Part shown: piece by piece, positions 24,625 to 36,314 of the stretch
Position numbering within the stretch: the first letter of the stretch is position 1
Layout of the letters: the number at the start of each line of letters is the position of its first letter
NCBI GenBank assembly: GCA_027257055.1
Contig: JAPVLO010001001.1
Span: 248,001 to 312,000, forward strand
Direction: 5' to 3'
Length of the DNA stretch: 64,000 nucleotides
From: Cephalopachus bancanus
Lineage: Eukaryota > Chordata > Mammalia > Primates > Tarsiidae
The notes under the pieces: model-generated
Told to the model about the DNA's origin: nothing
Seen by the model: only the letters and a program-made list of their open reading frames with translations
The model's database searches: none
Made by a program: the position numbers and the translations under genes

Positions 24625-25865
24625 AGTCTAACAACAATTAGAGTAGGGTCATATAAAACCTTGTACCATCTCCTTTGAAAGGCAAACACTAACCTTTGAA
24701 ACACTCCTATTTTTGGCACTAACAAAAAATCTGGTAAGTGGAGACTTTTATAGGATTTGAAAGATTTTAACACTACTATGGAAGCCATGGGAGTGTTACA
24801 GCCTGGATTGCTATCCCTAGTCCCTATACTTGTTAACTTTAATGTTATAGTCATTGATTTACAGGATTTTTTCTTTAATATACTTTTAAGCCCAGAGGAT
24901 TGTAAACAATTTTCATTTTGTTTACCCTCCGAGAATTTGAAGCAACCATATCAAAGATTTCAATGGAAAGTCCTGCCACAAGTAAAGAAAACAGCCCTAC
25001 CTTGTGCCAGAATTATGTGGACTCTGCTTTACAATGTATTAGAAGCCAATATACTAATTTCTATTTAATCTATGATATGGATGACATTTAGCTGGCTCTC
25101 GGAAATTGTGCCATTTTATGTGAATTTCTTAATGAAACTATGACTGCTCTCACTGAGTGCAGTTTAATAATATCTCCTGAAAAATTTCAAATCAAACCTC
25201 CTTTCACATATCTTGACCATGTCTTAAACACACAAATGGTAAGTCACCAACCTTTACAATTACGAAAAGATCACTTGGTGATAGTTAATTATTTCCAAAA
25301 TGTTGAGAGATTTTAATCGGATTAAATCTAATTTACATATCACCACAGTAGACGTAAATTCTTTGTTCAATATTTTACAGGGGAATTTTTCTCCCAACTC
25401 TGAAAGAATTCTCACATCATTGACAAAGGAGGTCTTGTCCCTTGTGTAAAAGGTTATTGAGTCTCAAAAAGCTAAAAGAATAGATTCCCACCTGCCTTAA
25501 GAATTAATTATTCTGGCCACTCTCCGCAATTCCACAGGATGCTGTGGCAAGAAGTACCAATGGAGTGACTCCATCTGTCAGTAAACTCTAAAATATATTG
25601 GATTCCTATTTCTAGTTAGTAGGCTGATTAATAACTAAAGGGAGACAAAGAAATTTTGAAATGTTTGGACATCATATTCATAATAATGGCATTCCTTATG
25701 GGAGACTTCAATTTCAAACTTTGTGTTAAACTAGTTATGATTGAAAATTTTCATTAACTGGTTATAGAAATACTGCATTATTTTATGCTCAAACTAAACA
25801 TGTTATTAATAATTTTTTTTCTACGAAAGACAATCTTACTCACTTCCCATTGGCTTTTAAGATAA
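24625..25865 (+). pseudogene. pol: U4 pol: reverse transcriptase remnant
   Basis: Fingers and first palm segment are open at 24757-25068. In the alternative frame the active-site region reads YDMDDI followed by a stop near 25071-25091, so MDD is kept but its context is broken. Connection sequence continues with several stops to about 25620. There is no RNase H. Confidence 0.87.
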
Positions 25866-26721
25866 TTCAGCCTTTAATAATTATAAAGCTTTGTGCTAAA
25901 TGTCTTTCTCAAGTGTTTAACCATTAACACTCCAACTCAGAGCAATCATAGAAAATATTGGTAGATTGAAATGCTGATACCTGCAGGGGTTGATCCCAGG
26001 TTAGCCACAAAACTGCACCACCAATTAGTATAGGAATCTGGTCTACTAATAACAGTGAGAAAGACTGGTTGCTCATCCAACATGACACTGTGTAAACAAA
26101 GTGGAGATAATGCATTTATGGATCTAAAGTAGACTATTCCATATCTGTTGAAAAATTATAACAACTACTATTGGAAATAAACAAATTGATTAACCTTACT
26201 TATGGAGGTCCCTCGTTGCCCTGAAGCCCATTGTTTTAGCCCAAACACTTGGTTTCATACTTATAAAATAAGAGCTTGTTTAAAATCTCCATATGTTTTT
26301 TCTTGTATGGAATGAATATCACATTGTAAAAATTAATCACTGCAGTGATATGTATTCTATACCCTGTCAAAATTGTATACTCACAAATTGTTTAACTGAT
26401 GCTTATTATAAAGATTTTCTCATTCTTAAACAAACCTCATACTCAGCAGCTGTCATCTCGCTGGAATGATAAATATGATTTGCAAAGGTTGCATGAGATT
26501 AACTATATTTTGGAGTATGGACACAAGATTTCTAGTCACTTGTGTCTTCAGAACTACAGCCTAATTGCTATGGCTACTTGGGTAACAGTTGCACCTGTGG
26601 ATCTAGCTCAGGAAGTTTACACGTCTTCTTTTGCTAGCTAGTTAATTAAGAAGGTTTTTATACCTTAGTTAACCAAGAGATTATTGATTAGAAGCTGGAG
26701 AGCTGAGTTAATGCCTTGCAA

Positions 26722-26791
26722 GGAAAAACAATAACAAAAAATAACCGTAATATGGGAAGAAAGACTCCAAAGTCAGCTGTGTTCATTCTGC
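26722..26791 (-). repeat. Short inverted LTR fragment inside env
   Basis: About 70 bp is the reverse complement of the LTR region found in the same unit at about 27709-27774. Both share the variant ATATTACGG (most LTRs read ATATTCCACGG), so the local LTR is the likely template. It replaces a few bases of TM sequence (the GTAGCATTTCTAAC segment of other units) and has no TSD. Confidence 0.8.
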
Positions 26792-26930
26792 TGACTGTAG
26801 CACAAGAACTTGTGATCTTAAACATTAGGTTGGCTCTTCAATGTCACTCTGAGATTAAATGTCTTTGCCTCACTCATTTAAAGGTAATTAAATCTGTCCA
26901 CACACTACAAGTTTAAAAATCCTATTTTTA

Positions 26931-27220
26931 GCCGGGCTCGGTGGCTCAGCCTGTAATCCCGCGCCTTTGGGAGGCTGAGGTGAGTGGATTGCCTGAGCCC
27001 GCGGGTTCGAGACCCGCCTGGGCAGCGACACCTCATCTCTACAATAAATAAAAAAATCCGCCGGGCGTGGTAGCGCATACCTGTAATTCCGGCTACTTGG
27101 AAGGCTGAGGCGGAAGGATCGCCGGAGCCCAGCAGGTCGAGGCTGCGGTGGCCAGGAGCGGCCACTGCACTCCAGTCTGGGTGACAGAGTGAGACTCCAA
27201 CTCAAAAAAAAAAAAAAAAA
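26931..27220 (+). mobile_element. Alu-type SINE (copy 4)
   Basis: One of the least diverged copies: starts GCCGGGCTCGGTGGCTCAG and ends in a tail of about 20 A. TSD-like AAATCCTATT occurs before (about 26917-26926) and after (27221-27230). Confidence 0.96.
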
Positions 27221-27537
27221 AAATCCTATTCTTTAAGTTTGGAATAATTCAGACTTGAGTATAGACCTTACTAAATTTCACCAAGAAATCCTAGACCTTA
27301 TGGCTGCTGAAAAGCAATTCTGGTCTACTGAACAGCACGTTCTATATTTAATAATATTTCTTCATTCATTAATCAAAAATCATTGATGTCTATATTCATC
27401 AATATGGGAATTTGTGGAGCAGTTATACTTTTGTTGCTGTGTCTACTTCCTATCATCTTCAGAGTGATAAAGAAGAGTATATCTCAGCTCCACAGCGAGT
27501 TCCAGGGTTTTGGGCTTAAAAATGAAAAACGAGGAAA

Positions 27538-28798
27538 TGTTGGCATCTGGTCATGGAGGAGCACTGAGAGTTAGAGATCAGAGAGGAAAATGCACCTCAA
27601 AACACTAGGATGCATTAAGGAGCTGTTGACTCCATTCCCTCCCCATTTTTCCACTTGGCGCAAACAACCAGGAAAACCTCTTGCTGGCTCTAACAGAGGA
27701 CTCTGAAAGCAGAATGAACACAGCTGACTTTGGAGTCTTTGTTCCCATATTACGGTTTTTTTGTTATTGTTTTTCAGGAATTTAAGGTTAATTCTGAGTC
27801 ACATTAGGAGACAGTGCATGTCACAGTTTCTCTTGATCTGATTTTAGAAATGTATAGATATAGGGCCCAGAAAATAGTTTAGATAGATTAAGAAAATTAA
27901 AGTAACCATATTCTTTTAGAAGTATGGTTAGCGCAGTTTGATTCAGGGAGGTCAGTCATGTTTGATTTAGGCCAGCTGTTGCTAGGAGAGTATAACCATA
28001 GCAGCAATTCTTTTAATAAAAACTAGTTTCAGTTAGTACAGATATTAGAAATTAATAATTCATCATGGTAGTTTCTGGTTTAGGCATTGAGTGAAGTTAA
28101 TTCAACTTAAGGTAGTTGTACTACAATTAAGGGCACATAAGAAACTGGTTTGTGGAACATTAAAGTAGCATAAGATACAAAAAGATAATTAATGATTGTT
28201 CTTCCTTATATTCTTCTATATGTATGATAAAACATTTGCTTGAGATTGGGAGGGGTGTCCTTTGTTCACTTGAATCTGCTCATGTGAAAGGTGCATGCTA
28301 GCCGGGCTCGGTGGCTCAGCCTGTAATCCCGCGCCTTTGGGAGGCTGAGGTGAGTGGATTGCCTGAACCCGCGGGTTCAAGACCCGCCTGGGCAGCGAGA
28401 CCTCATCCCTACAATAAAGCAAAAAATCAGCCGGGCGTGGTAGCGCGTGTCTGTAATTCCGGCTACTCGGAAGGCTGAGGCGGAAGGATCGCCGGAGCCC
28501 AGCAGGTCGAGGCTGCGGTGGCCGGAAGCGGCCACTGCACTCCAGTCTGGGCGACAGAGTGAGACTCCAACTCAAAAAAAAAAAAAAAGAAAGGTGCATG
28601 CTACCTTTTGTTTCAGTGATGATAACTTTGCAGAGTTTTGGGATAAAAGCCCTGGGATTACCCCAGTTCAAAGACTTCTGCTTACTATGCTGGAGTCCCG
28701 TCCCTTTCCTTCTTTCCAGTGTCTTCTTTCTTTTGTAAATCACCAATGCTGTCACACCTGAAAGAGACCACAGAACCTTGCAGTGCAGGATGCCAGCA
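27538..28798 (+). mobile_element. LTR 5, containing an Alu
   Basis: LTR starting TGTTGGCATC and ending GCCAGCA; about 970 bp without the Alu at 28301-28588. The PBS starts at 28801 (TAGCGCCTAAACCTGTGC), and a GTAAGC splice donor survives near 28829. Confidence 0.92.
28301..28588 (+). mobile_element. Alu-type SINE (copy 5)
   Basis: Dimeric Alu with a perfect 15-bp TSD, GAAAGGTGCATGCTA, at 28286-28300 and 28589-28603. It is the clearest insertion in the window and splits LTR 5. Confidence 0.97.
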
Positions 28799-28953
28799 AC
28801 TAGCGCCTAAACCTGTGCCCCTGGAAAGGTAAGCATTTTCTAGTTTCATCAGGGCTAAGAACTCATCCAAGGGTGTTGAGGATCTTTCTGTAGAGACAAC
28901 CAGAAAGAAGATGGGTAAGAATTACTTTTTCTAAATCCAGACCCATTACAACC

Positions 28954-30185
28954 CTGGTCCAGAGCGAATCAAAGGAACAGTCAATATTCATCAGTATAGT
29001 AAAGAATACGTTGTCTAAATGTGGAAGTAAGGTTTCTTCTAATAATCTAGCCCTCTTTTTGCCTTTTGTGTGCAGAAAAATATTGTTTCCTTAGGATGAT
29101 ACTGTAGATTTGGATACCTGGGTCAAAGTTGGCGGAAAACTAAAATTGTATTACACAGAGCATGTTGTAAAAGTGCCATCTGAGTTGGGCTTGGTGGCTC
29201 AGCGTGTAATCCCATGCCTTTGGGAGGCTGAGGTGAGTGGATTGCCTGAGCCTGTGGGTTCAAAACCCACCTGGGCAGCAAGACCTCATCTCTACAACAA
29301 ATCAAAAAAATCACCCGGGTGTGGTAGCGCATGCCTGTCATTTCAGCTACTCAGAAGGCTGAGGTGGAAGGATCACCGGAGCCCATCAAGTCGAGGCTGT
29401 GGTGGCCAGGAGCGGGCACTGCACTCCAGTCTTGGCAACAGAGTGAGACTCCAATTATTAAAAGAAAAAAACGCCATCTGATCCTTTGCCTTGTATAAAT
29501 TAATTAAAGATGCTTTAAATCCACAGCCGGATTATGAGAAACTTCTTTACAATTAGGCCACCAATGATGATGACAATGAAGCCAATTTTTTGCCATTGGT
29601 TTGGAACCCCCTTTACATGATGACAAGTTATCTTCTGAAAATAAGGCTGAATAGGTGAATGCAGTCATAAAATATCATGAGTAGAAATATCCTAATAATG
29701 TTACCACACCTCTTTCTAAGGTTTTCCTTTAATAGTTGAGAATACTGAAATAAAGACTGTACCTAGTTACACTTTTCCATTTCTAAAAGGGTTCAGGGAG
29801 CTGTAGCTGTAATAAGCAAAATATATAACTAATATAAAAGTAATATAAGTAAAATAAATAATATAAATAATATATATAAGCGATAAAAATATTTGAAAAC
29901 AATTATATAACTAATACACTAAAGAATATCTCATTACACACTTTCTTGAATTTTGTGACAATTTGGACATTTTATTATATGTCTGGCTAAGCAAGGTATG
30001 GCTTCTTTACAACGCACACCTTCACCACCTATTGGGGTTAATCAAACAAAAACACTGTGTCTTAAATGTCAAAAAGGCTGTCATGGGGTGAAGAGTGTCG
30101 GTCTAAATTTTACAGAAATGGCACTCTCTTAATTCAGCAACAAGTCGTGCTGGGACAGGGAAAGAGCCAGAATCGCTGGCCCTGG
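28954..30185 (+). pseudogene. gag: U5 gag remnant, start lost, split by an Alu
   Basis: The MA start codon has become CTG at 28954. Mid-MA sequence (DLDTWVKVG) is at about 29106-29135. The Alu at 29184-29470 interrupts just after the CCATCTGA segment. The MA C-terminus at about 29560-29730 carries two extra in-frame stops (GAATAGGTG, GAGTAGAAA). AT-rich sequence lies at about 29812-29935. NC near 30055-30110 reads CLKCQKGCHG. Confidence 0.83.
29184..29470 (+). mobile_element. Alu-type SINE (copy 6)
   Basis: Dimeric Alu starting GTTGGGCTTGGTGGCTCAG; the tail is ATTATTAAAAGAAAAAAA. TSD GCCATCTGA occurs at 29175-29183 and about 29473-29481. It is more diverged than copies 4 and 5. Confidence 0.94.
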
Positions 30186-30189
30186 CCTC

Positions 30190-31180
30190 AGATAACAATA
30201 GGAGCTGCTTCCACCATGAACGCATGCATTCCTTTATTCCATCGCAGAGCTCACCTGATCAACGCCAGTTAGGACAGGTCTCGAACTCTGCTCCCTAACT
30301 GAAATAATATTAACCCCGGTTGTCCCAGTAACCCAAACACTTATAGGAGTAAAGGGCTCTTTCAGAAAAAAATAGTGGGAAAAATACTAGGCAGAAGCTC
30401 CTTGTCTTAGCCAAAAAATTTCCATGATTCCTGGAGTGGTGGATTTGGATTACACAGGGGGAGTCCAGTTGCTTTTCACTCCCCCTAATAAAACTGTACA
30501 GTTTAACAAAGGTCAGAGTATAGGCCAGTTGGGGCTCCAACCTTATCACAAAACATGTAAAACTGTAAAAAACCTGCCTAGTAGTGACTCTGGATTTTGC
30601 TTGAGCAATGTTCCTTTTGGGATTTTGGAGATTATAATTCTAGACCTGTAAAACCTTGTATATTCAAGGAGTTAACTTTAAAGGCTTATTGGATACAGGA
30701 GCTGATGTATCTTGCGTTGCTGGAAATTATTGGCCTGCTTCATGATCTACTCAAATAGCACCTTCGGGACTCATAGACATTGGTCGGGCACACTCAGTTG
30801 TCAAAAGCTCTAAAATTTTAAATTGGACAGACCATGAGTCTTTAGGAACCTTTTGCCTATATGACATTCCATCCTTTCTCATACCTTATGGGGAAGAGAC
30901 ATTTTTGTTCAAATGGGCATGCTTTTATATATCCCTAATAACAAAGTTTCACCAAAATGCTACAAATGGGCTATGATCCCTTTAAGGGAATTGGAAAAAA
31001 TGGACAGGGAATGCAGGAACCTGTCCAAGTTAATGAAAAGACAAACCGAGCTGGTACTGCCAACTTAAATTTATCCTAGGGGCCATTGTTCCCATGACTG
31101 GCGACCCTGTTACCTGATAAGCTGACAAACTGTTTTTTGTGGAACAATGTCCCATGCACTCAGAAGAGGTTAACGTAGCC
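30190..31180 (+). pseudogene. pro: U5 pro: dUTPase-protease remnant
   Basis: dUTPase motifs 3 and 4 are open at 30424-30651 (VVDLDYTGGVQLL; GQSIGQLGLQP). The protease box DTGADVSCVAG begins at 30692 with both aspartates. WGRDIF is near 30888, and a G-patch near 30967-31010. It is among the better preserved pro copies, with the usual frame change between domains. Confidence 0.88.
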
Positions 31181-31199
31181 AAAAAACTAGTCTAGCAAC

Positions 31200-32730
31200 C
31201 TTTAGAGGCAGGTCATATAAAGCCTTTTACTATCTCCACTGAATGGCAACCACTAGCCCTTGAAACGCTCCTATTTTTTGCCATTAAGAAAAAATTTGGT
31301 AATTGGAGACTTTTACAGGATTTGAGAACTTTTAACGCTACTATGGAAGCCATGGGATCTTTGCAGCCTGGATAGCTATCCCCTGTCACTATAGCTGTTG
31401 ACTTTAATATTATAGCCATTAATTTACAAGATTTTTTCTTTAATATACTTTTAAACTCAGAGAATTGTAAACAGTTTTCCTTTAGTTTACCTTTCGAGAA
31501 TTTAAGCAGCCATTTCAAAGATTTCAATGGAAAGTTCTGTCACAAGGAATGAAAACAGCCCTACCTTGGACCAGAATTAGGTGGATGCTGCTTTATGAAG
31601 TATTAGAAGCCAATGTCCAAATCTTTATTTAATCCATTATATCGATGAAAATTTGCTAGCTTACTGAAACCGTGCCTTTTTGCATCAATTTCTTTTTTTT
31701 TTTTTTTTTTAGTTGGAGTCTCACTCTGTCGCCCAAACTGGAGTGCAGTGGCCACTTCCGGCCACCACAGCCTCGACCTGCTGGACTCCGGCGATCCTTC
31801 CGCCCTCAGCCTTCCGAGTAGCCGGAATTACAGACATGCGCTACCATGCCCGGCTGTTTTTTTTTATTTATTGTAGAGATATGTTCTCGCTGCCCAGGCG
31901 GTTCTCAAACCCGTGGGCTCAGGCAATCCACTCACCTCAGCCTCCCAAAGGTGCGGGATTACAGGCTGAGCCACCGAGCCCGGCCTGCATGAATTTCTTA
32001 ATGAAACTGTGACTGCTCTCACTGATTGCGGTTTAAAAATTTCTCCTGAAAAATTTCAAACCAATCCCCCTTTCACATAATTTGACCATGTGTTAAACAC
32101 ACAAAAGGTAAGTCACCAACCTTTACAATTATGAAAAGATCACTTGGTGATATTTAATGATTTCCAAAAATTGTTGGGAGATATTAATTGCATTCACTCT
32201 TATTTACATATCACCATGGTAGACGTAAATCCTTTGTTCAATATTTTACATGGGGATTTTTCTCCCAATTCTGAGATAATTCTCACCTCAGGGACCAAGG
32301 AAGCCTTGTCCCTTGTGGAAAAGGCTAATGAGTCTCAAAAAGTTAAAAGTGTGTATTCCCACCTACCTTAGGAAATACTTATTCTGGCCACTCTCCACAA
32401 TTCCACAGGATGTCTGAAGCAAGAAGAGCCAATGGAAAGACTCCATCTGTCTGTAACTTGTAAAATAATATAGGATTCATATCCCTGGTTAATAGTTTGA
32501 CTAATAAATAAAAGGACACAACGAAGTGCTGAATTGTTTGGGTATGATCTTTGTAATATTGTTACTCCTTATGAGAAATTTCAAACTTTGTTTTATACTA
32601 GTTACGACTGTCAGTTTGCATGAACTGATTATTTAAAACCTGCTTTGTTTGATACACAAACCAAACATGTTATTAATAATATTTTTTTCCTATGAAGGAC
32701 ACTCTTACCTCCCATTTGATTTTAGGATAA
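31200..32730 (+). pseudogene. pol: U5 pol: reverse transcriptase remnant, split by an Alu
   Basis: Fingers ([14 protein letters not shown]) are near 31280-31320. The active-site box reads YIDE near 31639-31650 (second catalytic Asp to Glu). The Alu at 31695-31985 follows about 45 bp later. The connection part is open at 32144-32371 (NDFQKLLGDIN). Several further stops follow; there is no RNase H. Confidence 0.87.
31695..31985 (-). mobile_element. Alu-type SINE (copy 7)
   Basis: Minus-strand dimeric Alu; the A tail appears as T17 at 31694-31710. TSD TGCATCAATTTCTT (31681-31694) matches TGCATGAATTTCTT (31986-31999) with one mismatch. Confidence 0.95.
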
Positions 32731-32754
32731 TGTCTTTAATAATTATGAAACTTC

Positions 32755-34265
32755 GTGCTTAATGTCTTCTCTCATGTTTTTAAGCATTAAAGTCCAACTG
32801 ATATCAATCATAGAAAATATTGGTGGATTGAAATGCTGATGCCTGTAGGAGTTGATCTAAGCTTAGTCAAAAAAACTGCACCACTAATTAGTATAGCAAT
32901 CTGGTCTACTAATAACAGCAAAAAAGACTGGTTGCTCATCCAGCAAGACTCTGCATATCCAAAGTGGAGAGAGTGCATTTATGGATCTAAAGTAAACTAT
33001 TCCATAAGTGTTGAAAAATTATAACCATTACTATTGGAAATAAACAAATGTTTAACCTTACTTATGGAGGACACTTGCTGCCCTGAAGACCATTGTTTTA
33101 GCCCCAAAATTTGGGGATTTCATACCTATAAAATAAGAGCTTATTTACAATCTCCATATGTTTTTCTTGTAAGGAATGAATATCACATTGTAAAAATTAA
33201 TCACTGCAATGATATGTATTCTATAACCTGTCAAAATTGTTTTCTCAGAGATTGTTTAACTGATGCTTGTTATAAAGACTTTCTCATTCTTAAACAAACC
33301 CCATATTTGGTAGACCCTGTGCTGCTCTCATCTCACTGGAATGATGAATATGGTTTGCAAAGTTAGTATGAGATTAATTCTATTTTGGAGAATAGATATA
33401 AAACATTTCTACTTACTTGTGTCTTCAGAACTACATCCTAACAGCTATGGTTACTTTGGTAAAAGTTCCACCTGTGACTCTAGCTCAGGAAGTTTACACG
33501 TCTACTTTTGCTAATTTGTTAATTGCCTGAGCCCATGGATTTCAGACCCGCCTGGGCAGCGAGACCTCATCTCTACAATAAATCAAAAAAATCAGCCGGG
33601 CGTGGTAGCACATGCCTGTAATTCTGGCTACTTGGAAGGCTGAGGCAGAAGGATCGCCAGAGCCCAGCAGGTCGAGGCTGCGGTGGCCAGGAGTGGCCAC
33701 TGCACTCCACTCTGGGTGACAGAGTGAGACTCTAACTCAAAAAAAATATGTTTGTATAGACTTAACTACCCAAGAGATTATTGATTAGAAGCTGGAGAGT
33801 AGAGTTAATGTCTTGCACGTAGCATTTCTAACTGTAGGACAAGAACCAGGGACCTTAAAAATTAGGTTGACTCTTTGATGTCACTCTGAATTTAAATGTC
33901 TTTTCCTCACTCTTTAAAGGTAAATAAATCTGTCCACATATGGGACAAGATTAAATATCATATTCTTGTAGTTTGGAATCATTCGGACTTGAGTTTAGAC
34001 TTTACTAAATTTCACCAAGAAACCCTAGAAGTTATGGTTGCAGAAAAGCAATTCTGGTCTACTGAATTGGCCCGTGCTATATTTAATAATATTTCTTCAT
34101 TCTTTTAGCAAAAATCATTGATGTCTATATTCATCAATGTGGGTATTTGTGGAGCAGATATACTTTTGTTGCTTTGTCTACCGCCTATCATCTTTAGAGT
34201 GATAAAGAAGAGGATATCTCAGCTCCACACGGATTTCCAGGGTTTTGTGCTTAAAAATTAAAAAC
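32755..34265 (+). pseudogene. env: U5 env remnant with a truncated Alu
   Basis: SU is open at 32833-33024 (MLMPVGVDLSL, DWLLIQQD). The next frame, 33034-33366, covers the SU C-terminus with the cysteine cluster CQNCFLRDC. The fusion-peptide-like segment is near 33435-33485. A 5'-truncated Alu sits at 33525-33746. The TM ectodomain is open at 33896-34108. The membrane anchor is near 34115-34195, and a purine run (AACAGGAAGA) precedes LTR 6. Confidence 0.84.
33525..33746 (+). mobile_element. Alu-type SINE (copy 8), 5' truncated
   Basis: It begins at GCCTGAGCCC, lacking roughly the first 65 bp including the A box, and runs to a short A tail. The flanking env lacks a few bases at the junction (TTAATT followed directly by Alu, then ATGTTTGTATAG), and no full TSD is visible. 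It is either a truncated insertion or an insertion followed by deletion of its 5' end. Confidence 0.88.
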
Positions 34266-34272
34266 AGGAAGA

Positions 34273-35242
34273 TGTTCGCAGCTGGCCACACAGGCCCACT
34301 GAGGCTTAGGGTTCAGGGACGACCATGGGGCCTGAAACCACTAGTATGCATTTGGGAACTGTTGACTACATTTCCCTCCTTTTTCCTCTTGGCATGAGCA
34401 ACGAGGAAATCCTCTTGCTGGCTCTAAGAGAGAACTCTGAAAGTGGAATGAACACAGCTGACTACGGAATCTCTGTTCCAATATTCCACGATTATGTTTT
34501 GTTGTTGTTTTTTAAGCCTCTTAAGCTTAATTTTGAGTCACATTAGGAGACAGTGCATGTCACAGTTTCTCTTCATCTGATTTTAGAAATGTATAGATAT
34601 AGGTTCTAGAAAATAGTTTATATAGATTAAGAAAATTTAAGTAACCATTATCTTTTAGAACTATGGTTAATGCAGTTTGATTTAGGGAGGACAGTGAGGT
34701 TTGATTTAGGCCAGCTGGTGCTAGGAGAGTGGAACCAAACCAGCAATTGTTTTAATAAAACTATTTTCAATTAGTACAGATATTAAAAGTTAATAATTCA
34801 CCATTGTGGTTTCTGGTTTAGACACTGAGTGAAGTTAATTCAAGGTGATGTAGTTGTAATACAATTGAGGCACAAAATAAACTGATTTGGGGAACAATAT
34901 GGTTGCATAAGGTACAGAAAGTCAATTTGTGGGTGTTCCTCTTAATGTTCTTCCTTATATTCTTCTTTATGTATGATAAAACATATGCTTGAGAGTGGGG
35001 GTTGTCCTTTGTTCACGTGGATCTCTTCATGTGAAAGGCACATGCTATCTTTTGTTCCCATGATGATAACTTTGCATAGTTATGGGATAAGAGCCCTGGG
35101 ATTGCACCCACTCAAAAGCTTCTGCTTACTAAGCAGGAGTCAAGTCCCTTTCTCTCTCTCCAGTGCCTTCTTTCTTTTGTAATTTGCCAATGCTCTCATA
35201 CCTGAAAGGGACCACAAAACCTTGCAGGACAGTAAGAACACC
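34273..35242 (+). mobile_element. LTR 6
   Basis: Full-length LTR of 970 bp starting TGTTCGCAGC. Its 3' end is mutated (ACC instead of GCA). The PBS position is at 35245 (CAGCGTCAAAACCTGG). The splice donor GGTAAGC is intact, with GT at 35273. Confidence 0.9.
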
Positions 35243-35398
35243 ACCAGCGTCAAAACCTGGTGCCCTGGAGAGGTAAGCTTTTTCTTGTTTCAGGAGGGCT
35301 AGCAACTTATTCAATGGTGATGTAGACCCTTCTGTAGAGACCCCAGAAAGAAGATGTGTGTGGATTACTTTTTGCAATGCCCAACACAGGACACAACC

Positions 35399-36310
35399 AT
35401 GGACCACAGTAAATCTAAACAACAACAAATATTTATCAGTACAGTAAAGAATACGCTATCTAAACGTGAAACTAGGTTACTTCTAATAATCTAGCCCTAT
35501 TTTTGCATTTTGTGCAGAAAAATATTGTTTCCTGAGGATGATACTGTAGATTTGGAGACCTGGGCCATACTTGAGGGAGAAACTACAAATTTATTTCACA
35601 GATCATGGCCCTGAGAAAGTGCTACCTGATGATTTGCCTTGTGGAAATGTATTAAAGATGCTTTAAATCCACAGCAGGATTATGAGAAATTTTCTTTCAA
35701 ACAGGCCACTTTTGATGATGATGATGATTAAGAGTCTTTTTGTCACTGCTTTGGCATCATCTTCACACAATGATAAGTTATCTTCACAAAATAAGGCTGA
35801 ATTGGTGGATGCAGTCATAAAATATCCTGAGCAGAAATGTCCTAATAATTTTACTACACCTCTTTGTAAGGTTTTCCTGTATGGGTTGAGCATACTTGAA
35901 ATAAAGCCTTGACCTAGGTACACTTTTCTTATTCTTAAAGCGTTAAGGGCGCTAGAGCTTTAATAAGAAAAATATATAAGTAAAATAAGGAATATAAGGG
36001 ATATAAATAATATGTATAAACAATATATGAATAATTCAAACACATATATAAGTAATAAACAAAAGCATAACTCATTACACACTTGCTTGAATTGTGTGGA
36101 AATTTTGACATTTTATTACAATCTGTCTGGCTAAGCAAAGTATGGCTAATTTACAAGGCACACCATCACCACCTATTGGGGCTACTCGAGCAAAAACACT
36201 TTGCTCTAAATATCAAAATGTCTGTCATGGGGTAAAAAGAGTCGGTCTAAATTTTACAGAAATGGCACTCCTTTAATTCACCAACAAGTCATCCCAGTTC
36301 AGAGAAAGAG
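35399..36310 (+). pseudogene. gag: U6 gag remnant: MA, AT-rich stretch, NC
   Basis: The MA ATG is at 35399 (MDHSKSKQQQIFIS; Gly-2 lost). The MA C-terminus is open at 35682-35912, read in a GAT-rich context. AT-rich sequence lies at about 35955-36065. The second NC knuckle is damaged: LCSKYQNVCHG near 36200-36230 lacks the second Cys. Capsid is absent. Confidence 0.84.
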
Positions 36311-36314
36311 CCAG

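Larger units (their letters stand above)
25885..27530 (+). pseudogene. env: U4 env remnant with two insertions
   Basis: SU lies at about 25955-26170, and the cysteine cluster near 26365-26395. The frame open at 26399-26641 covers the SU C-terminus. The fusion-peptide-like region is near 26555-26610. TM sequence is first broken by an inverted LTR fragment (26722-26791) and then by the Alu at 26931-27220. Membrane anchor and tail are in the frame open at 27383-27574, where GICGAVILLLLCLLPIIF is a clear 18-residue hydrophobic span followed by RVIKK. Confidence 0.85.

Noticed and set aside
28216..28755. 179-codon minus-strand open frame
   Set aside because: It is antisense to LTR 5 with the Alu inside it; Alu antisense frames are often open because of their GC-rich sequence.
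29110..29481. 123-codon frame across MA and an Alu
   Set aside because: Accidental read-through of MA sequence into Alu copy 6, bounded by the TSD.
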